DNA of 64,000 nucleotides from Pseudaquabacterium pictum (GTDB taxonomy: Bacteria; Pseudomonadota; Gammaproteobacteria; Burkholderiales; Burkholderiaceae_C): assembly GCF_005403045.1 (NCBI RefSeq), contig NZ_BJCL01000015.1, positions 62,001 to 126,000 of the forward strand, written 5' to 3'. The position numbers and the translations under genes are program-made. Positions 50,601 to 58,400 of the stretch are shown here, piece by piece. Numbering within the stretch: position 1 is the stretch's first letter; the number at the start of each line of letters is the position of its first letter. The notes beneath the pieces were generated by a model, which saw only the letters and a program-made list of their open reading frames with translations, ran no database searches and was not told the DNA's origin.

Positions 50601-53600
50601 GGTGGCGCTGGCACCCAGCAGCAGGCCGCCGGAGGCGGCGCTGGCCTCGGCCTCGCCGCTGGCCAGGCGCACCGGTGTGCCGGCTGGCGGCAGGGTGCCG
50701 ATGGTGGGCTGCGCGGTCTCGGCCCGCAGCGTCAGACTGCCGGCGTTGGCGCGCAGCCGGTCGCCCACCTGCACCCGGGCCTGCGAGGCCACGTCGACGT
50801 TGGCGATCGACGCGCCCATGCTGACGCCGGCTGACACAGCCCAGCCCTCGGCATCGGCCAGGGCACGGGGCGTGGTGCGGGCCTGCACCAGCGCCTGGCC
50901 GCTGCCCAGGCCCAGGCGCACGTCGTGGCCGACCACCGCCTCCGCCACCATCTGGGTGGCCGCGTCGGCGCCGGCACCGGTGCCGGCGCCGAACAGGCCG
51001 CCCGCTGCTGCCAGCACGTCGGCCGTGCTGTCGCTGCGGGCATCGGCGGTCAGCCGAAGGCCGCCGGCATCCACCTGGGTGCCGCTGGCCAGGCGGGCGC
51101 TGGCGCGGCTGTCGTCGCGCGCCGTGCCCACCGAGGCGCCCACGCCCACCACGCCGATGCCGGCGCCCACGCCTTCGGCGCGCTGGGCATGGGCCACCTC
51201 GGCCTCCACCACCACCGTGCCGCTGGCCTGCACCGTGCCGGCCAGTTCGGCCTCGGCGGTGCCGGCCTGTCGGCTGAAGGCCAGGCTGGCGGCCAGGCCG
51301 GCCAGGCCGCCGCCGCCGGCCTGCGCTTCCTGCACGCCGGCCTGGCGGCGCGGGTCGGCGCCTGCCACCGCGGGCAGCAGCGGCTGGTCGTCCAGCGCCT
51401 GCACCGTCACCGTGGCGGCCTGGGTCCTGCCGGCCAGCGCCGCGCGGGTGCGGTCTTCGGTGATGGCCACGGCAAAGCCGCCGCCCAGCGAGAAGCCGGC
51501 CGACACCGCCACGCCCACGGCCTGGTTGTCGATGGTGTTGCGGGTGTGGCCCTGCACCCGCACGGCGTTGCCGGCCAGCAGGCTGGCGCCGCTGGCCACG
51601 CTGGCCTCGGCGCTGCGCGGGGCGGTGGCCAGGCTGGCGGCGCTGGCGTCGAAACCGGCCTGCGGCGACACGCCGGCCCGCGCCGCATCGGCCCGGGCCA
51701 CCGCGCCACTGGCCCGGCTGCCGCCGCTGTGGCCGATGGCGCTGCCGGTGCTGCCGCCGCGGTTCATCTCCACCGCCTTGGCCACCGAGCGGCTGGCATT
51801 GCTGCTGCTGTCGGCATCCGGCGGCGCACCGGCGATGGCCACCGACACCGCGCCGGCGATGCCGCTGGTCAGGCCGGCGCCGCCGGCGATCGCCAGGCTG
51901 TCGATGGTGCGCATGGTGTCGGCATCGACCACGATGTCGCGCTGGGCGCGCACCGCACTGCTGCCGTCGATGGCGGCGCGGCTGGCGCTGCGCAGCATCA
52001 GCACATCCACTGCCGCACTGGCGCCCACGCCCACCCCCACGCCCAGGCCACCCACCTTGGTGGTGAGGTTGGCGGTGTCGGTGGCGGCCACGGTCACGTC
52101 CTGGGTGCTGGCGCCGCTGGTCTGGGTGTTGATGCGGCTGCTGCCGCCGATGCGGGCCTCGGTCTGGCCCTGCAGCAACTGCACATCCACCGTGCCAGCC
52201 ACGCCCACGCCGCCGGCCAGCGCCGCGGTGGCGCCGTGCACGTCCAGCGTGGTGCCGCTGTCGGCCCGCACCGTGGTGCTGCCGCTGGCATCCAGCCGGC
52301 TGTCGGCCACGTCGGCCCGGGTCGTCTGGCCGTTCAGGCCCACGGTGGCGGTGATGCCGAAGCCGGCGGCGCCCACGCTCAGCGCGCCGGCGGCGGTGTC
52401 CAGGTCGGTGCGGCTGTCGGCGCGCACGCCGATGCCGTCGGACCCGGCGTCGAGCTGGGCGTTGCGCACCAGCGCCTGGGTGCTGCCTTCGCCCAGCACC
52501 AGGCCCAGCGAGCCGGCCAGGCCGACGATGCCGCCGCCCACGCCCACCACCGCCTGGCCGATCTCGCGGGTGGACAGGGCGCGCACGGTCAGCGCATCGC
52601 GCGCGGCCAGCGCCGCGTTGTCCACCGTGGTGGTGGTGGCATGGCGGACGATGGCGGTGTCGGCCGCGCCGCCGACGCCGGCGGTCACGCCCACCGCGCC
52701 GGCGCCGGTGCCCGAGAACACCTGGCCATGGTGCTGCGCCGCCACCAGGCCGCGCTGGGCGCCGTCGCCGGTGTGGCGGCGGTTCAGTGCCGCGCCGCCG
52801 TCCACCGTGGCGCTGGTGCTGCCGCCCAGCATGGCCACCGTCACCGTGCCGGCCACGCCGGCGGTGCCGCCGGCGCTGGCGCTGATGGCGATGTTCTCCA
52901 CGCCGGCGGTGCTGGCGGCCAGCACCGCGGCGCCGCGCAGCGTCTCGGTCTGCTGGCGGTCGGCCAGCGGGTTGTCGCTGGGCAGCTGGGTGGCGCTGCT
53001 GCGGGGGCTGAGCGTGCCGCTGGGCAGGCGCAGGGTCGAGGCGCTGTCCAGCGCCTGGCCTTCCAGCAGGGTGCCGGTGCCGCGCAGCGTGGCGGCCGTG
53101 GTGGCGGTGATGTCGTTGAGCGCGATGGCGCCGCTGCCGCCGATGCTGCCGCCCAGGGCCACCGAGCCGGCGCGGGCGCGGATGCTGTCGTCGGCATCGG
53201 CCAGCAGCAGGGCATTGTTGCGGGCCTGCAGTCGGGCGCCGCCGTCCACCGTGGCGCTGGTGGCGCCGCCGGCGAAGTTGATGCCGATGGAGCCGGCCAG
53301 ACCGATGCTGCCGCCGATGCTGCCGGCGATGGACCACACCTCCAGATCGCTGCTGCGCAGCGCGGTCACCGCGATGTCGGCCGCGCTGATGCTGCCGCCG
53401 GACACGCTGGCGCGGCTGGCGTTGTCGGCCTCGTTGTAGGACGCGGCGGCGCCGATGGCGGCATTGCCGGCCGCGCTGGCCGCGCCGGTGACCGAGAAGA
53501 TGCCGGCCGCATCCAGCGCCGAGACGGTGGCCGTGCCGCCCGCCGTGATGGAGCTGCCAGTGGCGGTGGCGCTGGTGTCGGTGCCGATGCGGTTGATGCC

Positions 53601-56600
53601 CAGCGAGCCGGTGATGCCCGCGCCGCTGGCACCGGCCGCGCCGGCGGCCACCACGTCGATGGTCGACAGCTGCCGCGCCTGCAGCGCCAGGCTGCCGGTG
53701 CCGAGGCTGCTGCGGTCGGCCTCGGCGCGGGTGCGGCTGCCGATGTCGTTGTAGGCCGCGGAGATGCCGATGCCGGCACTGCCGCCGGAGATGGCGCCGC
53801 TGCCGGCGATGGACAGGATGTCGCTGTCGTCGCGCGCCTGGGCGCTGGCCGCGCCGGTGGTGGTCACCGTGCTCTGCTGCACCCGGGCGGCGGTGTCGTT
53901 GTCGATGGTGTTGATGCTGACCGCGCCGCTGCCGCTCAAGCCGCTGCTGACGGCCAGCGCCGCCGCGGCGGCGGTGATGTCGTTGCCACCCTCGGCCTGC
54001 AGGTCCAGCGCCTGGGCGTTGACGCTGCTGCGCAGCAGCGTGGCCTCGGTGGTGTTGGCCAGCTCGGTGAGGCCCAGCGCGGCGCCGAAGCCGGCCTTGC
54101 CGCTGAAGCTGGCCGCACCGGCGATGCTGCGCACGCTGCTGCTGTCGTCGGCCAGCAGGCGCACCGTGCCGTCGCTGCCCAGCTGCGCATCCACCGCGCT
54201 GGCGCGGGTGGTGTTCTCCACCGTGCTGTAGCTCACCGTGCCGGCCACGCCCAGCTTGCCGCCGGCATTGGCGCCGGCGGCAATGGACCACATCGCATTG
54301 CTGTTCAGCGCCTGGGCGCTGATGCCGGCGCCGGCCTGCACCTGGCTGCGCGCCAGCACCGCTTGCGTGTCCTTGGCCAGCTGGTTCCAGGTGAAGGCGC
54401 CGGCCAGGCCCGCGGTCTTGTTGACGGCGATCGACAGCGCGCCGGCGCCGGCCAGGGTCAGCGTGGGGTTGCTGGCGGTCAGGCCCACGCCGGGCAGCAG
54501 CACGGCGGCGCGCCAGGTCTCGCCGTCGCTGGCCAGGTCGTAGCGCAGCACGCCGGGCAGGCTGCCCTGGGCCTGCACCTGGCTGAAATCACTGACACGG
54601 GCCTCGGTGGTGTCGGTGATGGTGTTCACCGCCACCGCGGCGGAGATGCCGATGCCCGAGCTGCCCTGGCTGCCGCTGTCGCTGCCGGCCTTCTTGCTGC
54701 CGTCGCCGCCGGGGCCGTCGCTGGTCTTGCCGCTGTCCGGCCCGCTGCCGGCCACCGCGAAGGCACCCTGGGTGCCGCCATTGCGGGCCTGCACCGCCAG
54801 GTTGCCGCGGCTGCTGAGCTGGCCACCGCCAGGCGCGGCGGCGCCGACCAGGCCGGCGCCGTTGCCGGCGATCGCCCGGGTTTCCCGGCTGGCCTGGTTC
54901 ACCGCCGCCGAAGCACCGATGCCCACCGAGCCCGCCCGCGCCACACCGCCGGCGATGTTGACCAGCAGGCTGTCGTCATCGGCCAGCACCAGCACCTGGC
55001 CGGCGTCCACCGTGCTGCCGGCGGACAGCCGGGCCTCGGTGGCCGTCTCGCCCATGTGGATGGAGAAGGCGCCGTTGACGCTGACCTTGCCAGCCTTGCC
55101 GGCGTTCTCGGTGATGGTGACCTGGTCGAAGGCGGTGCGCGCGGCCACCGCCAGGTCGTCGGCACGCAGGCTGGCGCCGGGCGCCACCACCGCCTGGGCG
55201 CCGCCCGACTGCATGACCTGCAGGTACGACAGACCCACGCCCACCTGGCCGCTGCCGGTGTTGCTGGACAGCAGCGAGCCGTCGATCTCCGGCACGCCGG
55301 CCAGGTGCAGCATGCCGTGGGTGGCGCTGGCGGCCACGCGCACATCCTGCGCGGCGTTGGCGGCGCCGTTGCCGGGGTTGATCTGCGCCGCGCCGATGCG
55401 GGCGGTGGCACGGTGGTCCAGGTCGAACCAGGTGGCCGCGCCGCTGAGCGACAACCGCTCGCTCTCCACCGCGTTCTGCACCCAGGTGTTGCCGCTGAAG
55501 GTGTCCTTCAGGAACTCCGACACCGTCTCGCCGAGGTCGGCCGCCGCGTCGGCGCCGGTCCAGTTCAGGTTGTACAGGCCGGTGAAGAACTGCTGGTAGC
55601 CGTTCCAGCCCGGCACCAGGCGGCTGGTGGCCCGCACATCCAGCGCACCGGCGCTCTGCACCACCGCGCCATCACCGATGGTGGCGCTGGTGGCGTGGTC
55701 GAAAAACACCAGGTTCAGCGAGCCCGACAGCGCCAGGTCCTTCTTCGCCGGCTCGCCGGCGCCTGGCTCGTTGCCCAGGTCCCGCTCGTCCACCGCGGCC
55801 GAGGCGCGGAAGACCGGCGTGTCGGTGGCGCTGGCCAGCACGCTGGTGGCGCCCTGGCTGGTGACGCGGGCACCGGCGGCGATGCCGGCGGACACGCTGT
55901 TGCCGATCTCGGCATAGCTCAGGCTGGCCGACAGGCCGAGCTTCTGCTGGTTGCCGCTGCGGCTGTCGGTCTGCGGCAGCTTGCTGCCCATCCAGCTGGT
56001 CAGTGCCTCCAGCACCGACCCGTCCAGCGTGCGGGCGCTGCTCACCGCCTCGTGCACGCTCTGCGCCTTGCCGCCTGAGCCGGCGGCGGCTTGCACTTCG
56101 CTGCTGGCATCGGCCAGCGTGCTGGCCACGTGGATGCGGTTGGCCGAGGCCATGCCGCCCAGCGTGGCCTCGTAGGTGGTCTGGCTCAGGCCCACGGCGA
56201 TGCCGGCGGACACCATGCCGTCGCCGAAGCTGCCGCCGCTGGCGGCCACGCCGAAGCGCTTCTCGCCGCCGGTCTCCAGCGTCAGCACCTGGCCGGCGCC
56301 CAGCACCGCCTGGCTGCCGCTGGCCACCCGGGCGGTGGTGCTGGCCACGCCCACCGCCACTGCCGCATTGGCGTAGCCGGTGGGGTTGCTGGCGTTGTTG
56401 CTGGTGCTGCCGATGTTGGTGGTGCCCACCTCCACGCTGACGGTGTTGTCGGCGGTGGCGCGCAGCGTCAGATCCCGGGCGGCCAGCACGGTGGCGCGGC
56501 CCACCTGCACCTGGGCATCGGCGGTGGCCTGGCCGTAGCCGAAGCCCAGGATGGTGCTGCGCACGTTCATGCCGGCGTAGGCAGTGGCTTCGGCCTGCAG

Positions 56601-58022
56601 CGTGGCGTCGCCCTGGGTGGCCTGCAGCAGGCTGCCGCCATCCAGCGTGATGCGGGCCTGGGCCTTGGACAGCGTGACATCGGCCACCAGGCGCAGGCCA
56701 GTGACGAAGTCGACCAGGCTGCCCCCCAGTTCCTCGAACAGCGTGGGGTCGGTGGCCTCCTGCGCGTCGGTGAAGACATAGCGGTCGCTGGCGCTGGCCT
56801 TCAGTGCCACGCCGGCGCCCTTGACGGTGCTGGCTTGCAGGGTGATGGCGGCGGTCTGGTCCTCGCTGCTGCCGAACACCGGCCGGGCGGCATCGTCGCT
56901 GGCGGTCAGGGTGATCTGGCCACCGCCGGTGGCGCCGCCGCCATGGGCCAGCAGGGCGCTGCCGGCCTGCAGCGTGATGCGCGGCGCGGTCAGCGTGAGG
57001 CTGCCCGACAGGCCGGTGGATTCGGCGCTGTCATGGGCTGCCGCCAGCGGCGTGCCGGCGGCAGGCGGGGCGATGCGGCGGGTGCTGAGCAGGGTGTCCT
57101 GCAGGGTGATGGCATCGGCGGCCGTCACTTGCGCCGGCGCGCCCTGGGTGGTGATGCGGGTGCCGGCGGCGAAGTCGACGCTGCCGCCCGTGCTCTCGAT
57201 CTCCAGGCTGGCGCTGCCGTCGGGGCTGGCGGCGGCGGCCAGGCGGCCGGCCAGCGCCACATCCTGGCTGCCGGTGATGCGGATGCGGCCGCCGGCAGTG
57301 CTGACGCCGGCGGCGCTGTCCAGTCCCGCCACGTTCACCAGCGCGGCGAAGGCGGCCGCGCCCTCAGGCCCGGCCGCCAGGGTGGCGGTGGTGCCGGTGG
57401 CCACGCTGGCGGCGCGCAGGGCCAGGCCGTCGGTGGCGTTCAGCCGGCCGTCCACCCGCACCAGGCCGCTGGCGCTCAGGGGGTAGCTGCCGCTGGTGGC
57501 GGCCAACGTGGCGGCGGCATCGATGCGGCCGCTGCCGTCCATCAGCTGGCCCAGGAAACTGGCGCTGGGCGCGGCCAGCGTCAGGCTGCCGGCATTGAGC
57601 ACGCCGCCGGCGCCCACCACGAAGCCGTTGCTGTTGAAGAAGAACACATGGCCACCGATGCGGCCGTCCTTGTAGGCATTGACCCAGCCGTCGATCTGCG
57701 AGCGGGCGCCGCCCACCAGGTTGATCAGGTGGCTGCTGCCGCCGGGCAGCAGCAGGTTGACCTGCTGGCCGCTGCCCACGTCGAAGCGGCTGAAGCTGTT
57801 GAAGGCGTTGGCACCGCGCACCGTGCCGGTCTGCACCGTGGCCAGGTTGCCGCTGGTCTGCACCGTGGTGGCGGTGCGGCCGTCGGGCACCACGCCCAGC
57901 ACCTGGGCCATGGCGGGCGGCAGGCCCACCAGCAGCAACAGGCCGGCGGCATTGGCGCGGGCGCAGCGCAGCAGCACGGCACGGTACTGGCGGTTCAGGT
58001 ATCCACAGGCGGCAGCGGTCAT
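44628..58022 (-). CDS. Giant filamentous-haemagglutinin-like adhesin (TpsA, LktA-like)
   Basis: An Ala/Gly/Ser-rich exoprotein of 4,464 residues, roughly 430-450 kDa. A long signal peptide (cleavage near MA39/Q40) is followed by the TPS secretion domain (about 45-175) with TGTVRGANAFNSFSRFDVGS and NSNGFVVGAGGVLNAGSL. Residues about 600-2,600 hold many repeats of about 60 residues. Each carries a GxxGIGxxxxxNxxxxxTxAxxxxS pattern, as in proteins annotated as leukotoxin LktA-type filamentous adhesins. Later parts are irregular. A close Cys pair (CFGSC) lies near residue 3,500, and LRLGRVASSGG occurs twice near 3,780 and 4,080. Haemagglutinin-type beta-helix repeats close the C-terminus, and there is no autotransporter barrel. 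The frame is open to 58376, but the signal peptide fixes the start at 58022. Confidence 0.88.
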   Translation of the reverse strand: MTAAACGYLNRQYRAVLLRCARANAAGLLLLVGLPPAMAQVLGVVPDGRTATTVQTSGNLATVQTGTVRGANAFNSFSRFDVGSGQQVNLLLPGGSSHLINLVGGARSQIDGWVNAYKDGRIGGHVFFFNSNGFVVGAGGVLNAGSLTLAAPSASFLGQLMDGSGRIDAAATLAATSGSYPLSASGLVRVDGRLNATDGLALRAASVATGTTATLAAGPEGAAAFAALVNVAGLDSAAGVSTAGGRIRITGSQDVALAGRLAAAASPDGSASLEIESTGGSVDFAAGTRITTQGAPAQVTAADAITLQDTLLSTRRIAPPAAGTPLAAAHDSAESTGLSGSLTLTAPRITLQAGSALLAHGGGATGGGQITLTASDDAARPVFGSSEDQTAAITLQASTVKGAGVALKASASDRYVFTDAQEATDPTLFEELGGSLVDFVTGLRLVADVTLSKAQARITLDGGSLLQATQGDATLQAEATAYAGMNVRSTILGFGYGQATADAQVQVGRATVLAARDLTLRATADNTVSVEVGTTNIGSTSNNASNPTGYANAAVAVGVASTTARVASGSQAVLGAGQVLTLETGGEKRFGVAASGGSFGDGMVSAGIAVGLSQTTYEATLGGMASANRIHVASTLADASSEVQAAAGSGGKAQSVHEAVSSARTLDGSVLEALTSWMGSKLPQTDSRSGNQQKLGLSASLSYAEIGNSVSAGIAAGARVTSQGATSVLASATDTPVFRASAAVDERDLGNEPGAGEPAKKDLALSGSLNLVFFDHATSATIGDGAVVQSAGALDVRATSRLVPGWNGYQQFFTGLYNLNWTGADAAADLGETVSEFLKDTFSGNTWVQNAVESERLSLSGAATWFDLDHRATARIGAAQINPGNGAANAAQDVRVAASATHGMLHLAGVPEIDGSLLSSNTGSGQVGVGLSYLQVMQSGGAQAVVAPGASLRADDLAVAARTAFDQVTITENAGKAGKVSVNGAFSIHMGETATEARLSAGSTVDAGQVLVLADDDSLLVNIAGGVARAGSVGIGASAAVNQASRETRAIAGNGAGLVGAAAPGGGQLSSRGNLAVQARNGGTQGAFAVAGSGPDSGKTSDGPGGDGSKKAGSDSGSQGSSGIGISAAVAVNTITDTTEARVSDFSQVQAQGSLPGVLRYDLASDGETWRAAVLLPGVGLTASNPTLTLAGAGALSIAVNKTAGLAGAFTWNQLAKDTQAVLARSQVQAGAGISAQALNSNAMWSIAAGANAGGKLGVAGTVSYSTVENTTRASAVDAQLGSDGTVRLLADDSSSVRSIAGAASFSGKAGFGAALGLTELANTTEATLLRSSVNAQALDLQAEGGNDITAAAAALAVSSGLSGSGAVSINTIDNDTAARVQQSTVTTTGAASAQARDDSDILSIAGSGAISGGSAGIGISAAYNDIGSRTRAEADRSSLGTGSLALQARQLSTIDVVAAGAAGASGAGITGSLGINRIGTDTSATATGSSITAGGTATVSALDAAGIFSVTGAASAAGNAAIGAAASYNEADNASRASVSGGSISAADIAVTALRSSDLEVWSIAGSIGGSIGLAGSIGINFAGGATSATVDGGARLQARNNALLLADADDSIRARAGSVALGGSIGGSGAIALNDITATTAATLRGTGTLLEGQALDSASTLRLPSGTLSPRSSATQLPSDNPLADRQQTETLRGAAVLAASTAGVENIAISASAGGTAGVAGTVTVAMLGGSTSATVDGGAALNRRHTGDGAQRGLVAAQHHGQVFSGTGAGAVGVTAGVGGAADTAIVRHATTTTVDNAALAARDALTVRALSTREIGQAVVGVGGGIVGLAGSLGLVLGEGSTQALVRNAQLDAGSDGIGVRADSRTDLDTAAGALSVGAAGFGITATVGLNGQTTRADVADSRLDASGSTTVRADSGTTLDVHGATAALAGGVGVAGTVDVQLLQGQTEARIGGSSRINTQTSGASTQDVTVAATDTANLTTKVGGLGVGVGVGASAAVDVLMLRSASRAAIDGSSAVRAQRDIVVDADTMRTIDSLAIAGGAGLTSGIAGAVSVAIAGAPPDADSSSNASRSVAKAVEMNRGGSTGSAIGHSGGSRASGAVARADAARAGVSPQAGFDASAASLATAPRSAEASVASGASLLAGNAVRVQGHTRNTIDNQAVGVAVSAGFSLGGGFAVAITEDRTRAALAGRTQAATVTVQALDDQPLLPAVAGADPRRQAGVQEAQAGGGGLAGLAASLAFSRQAGTAEAELAGTVQASGTVVVEAEVAHAQRAEGVGAGIGVVGVGASVGTARDDSRASARLASGTQVDAGGLRLTADARSDSTADVLAAAGGLFGAGTGAGADAATQMVAEAVVGHDVRLGLGSGQALVQARTTPRALADAEGWAVSAGVSMGASIANVDVASQARVQVGDRLRANAGSLTLRAETAQPTIGTLPPAGTPVRLASGEAEASAASGGLLLGASATSASTRVAPSTLVQMGSGHDLRIGQGFTAESVGAADGRSTVTGINAGIAAAGANLAATTLAADTRTLLGAGSIQADTVAVRSGGQARLASDSTAGAGGLGAIQAAKVSNTASATTRTAVGGTLTARVVDIDASHATTLQGSADSTTAAVAGFSGAQVRNSIVQDTQAQLAPGALVQANAFTLDALSPATKTIVDDWAVRAAGGGVLSGSAGSTRTTLENSTRAEVGDGARITTADRGTAPAVLAIGARNQLDLADSVLLDTGGAIAVAATDSVIDARRNDAQVRIGSGALLRSSRDVLLQATTSGVVDVEAQSKTYGLAGAAEGSSSARIATANGITLDGGRIESDANVRLEAGAGNVLRADAETRLWNRTAVPMPGIPDADALLEQDNRIIIRPYALPAGTAVPTDLREAQIQRAAIATVGDTTLAAGTGQTTLRGFGRGTDLYREALQAIGQLFDGDLSLDTQGGRQVDLSRSSVQVDGTVFAGTRWRQALEIGADGRVLRQTDALRFSTRDDVPLGREIETRIKELQRLVQAYADNPAVAAGFQADIAVLESRRQSLGVDAKVGFIDLAPATARGGNLRISGGALVGSGELLAPADASITVRNESTRFLRVAPGSAAADCSAALCIPSEGFGEILFNGARVGSNADITLRNAPLAAPGATAAFADLAERSTTPPPLIELRNTATTGAPDGKGGTGPRPEVQVDGNLLNPRGTVRVASTGTVTVAGDVTASTVDIATQGDFIKTFSLGYTHSAGDPSLVVDPVADAREATAAAANPTAKDPFSALLFPVVTSSGTVNTVARPGGAVIAGNNVFISGEKLNLNGLIQSGIADVQVRIDDKALDAAKAARGAWVALDNTATTGLDAALRPRLRWDAASGQLELGDIRVEGGKLQLFGNIFSTGGGQLKVLDGHGRIVVSNETAAPLKLNQLDTGSGSAGQIRITDTSSTDAQGRFLVTTLRRINGQVVSTQENANPKDDDRATAGAVAGDATGRLATYTPRLGRRLNWINAENTTVSYSQLYTRTCFGSCSWGELGDWLAKNAPTQTVVVSPPAVYSPRISGFWLSERDRRSADYAFSFRKERDGMGNTNEYFVERYRSGVGGANENIVTRRDWTWKERNFYTHSLHASRPVAIQFTGADSGTLTVNSSRSTLTLGDTLRNAVGSSRIEAKGLAAAPGASGAQIVADRLDLRIGDGGVGSLASPLALQMRDNGRLDLRSTGSAVLRNWQGGLRLGDVNAEGTVQLHTEGDITRADGSTGNLSARALVLRSDNGAIGSAAAPLSIDLPTSAGSLGATAAGTIAITERTGDLRLGRVASSGGDVWLRAPTGSIVDVDQAQSVRPETREALLGVAQRAGLFGSAADASVQATVQQYSQAKRQQYLDYWNLRGIREQFDAKGVSKGYTAAAYDSRWAYKLDAATAAQLKAANGWGDAELAAFAAERTRFYHQAAAEFGNGPASSFNPGFTVQVAPDSALAQALSRGGRWREDEVTQRISAGLFKDTADTQVTQEAANVRGQRITLEARDGIGRASTLLRISANPRDWEALDADTQLALLAAERGDIRRVGAQVEITPKDDIDLAMAAGGAVSASASGAIHLGAEGDLRLGRVASSGGEVRIKARGALLQETAGSAAVVGGHLLVEAGAGALGQTGNPLVVAPRTGGLLVARAADSLLLAAEQALVIDQVYTPADATLATTGSILARPQAPTETVADTNIRAGSLTLAVGGRIGDATSPRDALAVRVDGPLRLSADTGAWLAASGARLDLASAVVASGPLRLDADVGTLLLSGSLQAAGSIGLASTGALQQASGSQLRAAAVGLSAGGNIDLAGRSSVTGDLQVQTTGALRHSGQTGAGGAVQLSATGPLQLGGRLQAGSLAADSDAAISLDGVLTSVGSARFDAGTDWLQRGLLQTGRLDVLAGRDLTLTGIVRATDDVLLQAGRDIRLQGLLSTAGGLTANALRDLWVLGSAPVAAEGATYTAGRRRVLPAGLR

Positions 58023-58066
58023 GGCAGATCCAGGTTCGACAACACCCGCATCTGCGGGCCGCGCGA

Positions 58067-58120
58067 ACTGTGGTCTGCCGGCCGCGGGGCGGCCATCGGA
58101 CAGAGGTGCTAGTACCCCCC
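58067..58120 (-). promoter_or_regulatory. Promoter-region elements of the giant adhesin gene
   Basis: On the minus strand, GGGGGGT-ACTAGCAC-C (58105-58120) is followed after 30 bases by GACCACAGT (58067-58075), 45 bases before the start codon. This matches the PEP-CTERM upstream region in sequence, order and spacing. The 378-base interval 58023-58400 contains this and the upstream region of the divergent methyltransferase gene; I see no gene, repeat or terminator in the rest. Confidence 0.5.
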
Positions 58121-58400
58121 AGGGATGGGTGGGTTGGACGCCGCGGTGTCCCTTCGGCGGGGGAACTTCAGGCGCTGCCGTGCGCGGTGCGGCGTCGCGT
58201 CTGGCGCACAGGCGGTCATGGATGTTGCCCGGCTGGCATGGACACCGTACCCTTTGGGTTGGCGGTCTTCCCGGTGGCCAGGCGGTCGCCGCCATGGCCG
58301 ACGGAGAACTTCCAGCGGATGAGCGGCCCGGTCGATGCAGGACCAAGACCGACTGGCCGGTTTCAAGAAGCACCAACTTGGCCGATGACGAGAACCCACG

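Noticed and set aside
44331-56078. Plus-strand open frames of 2,167, 1,717 and 1,258 codons opposite the giant adhesin
   Set aside because: All are complementary to the repetitive Ala/Gly-rich adhesin frame, lack ribosome-binding sites and domains, and mirror its repeats.
52700-56200. Tandem-like periodicity that might suggest a CRISPR or satellite array
   Set aside because: The periodicity is at the protein level (about 60-residue adhesin repeats) with strongly diverged DNA. There are no identical short repeats with unique spacers.
58023-58376. N-terminal extension of the giant adhesin to 58376
   Set aside because: The signal peptide begins at the ATG at 58022, and the extension covers the conserved promoter-type elements at 58067-58120.
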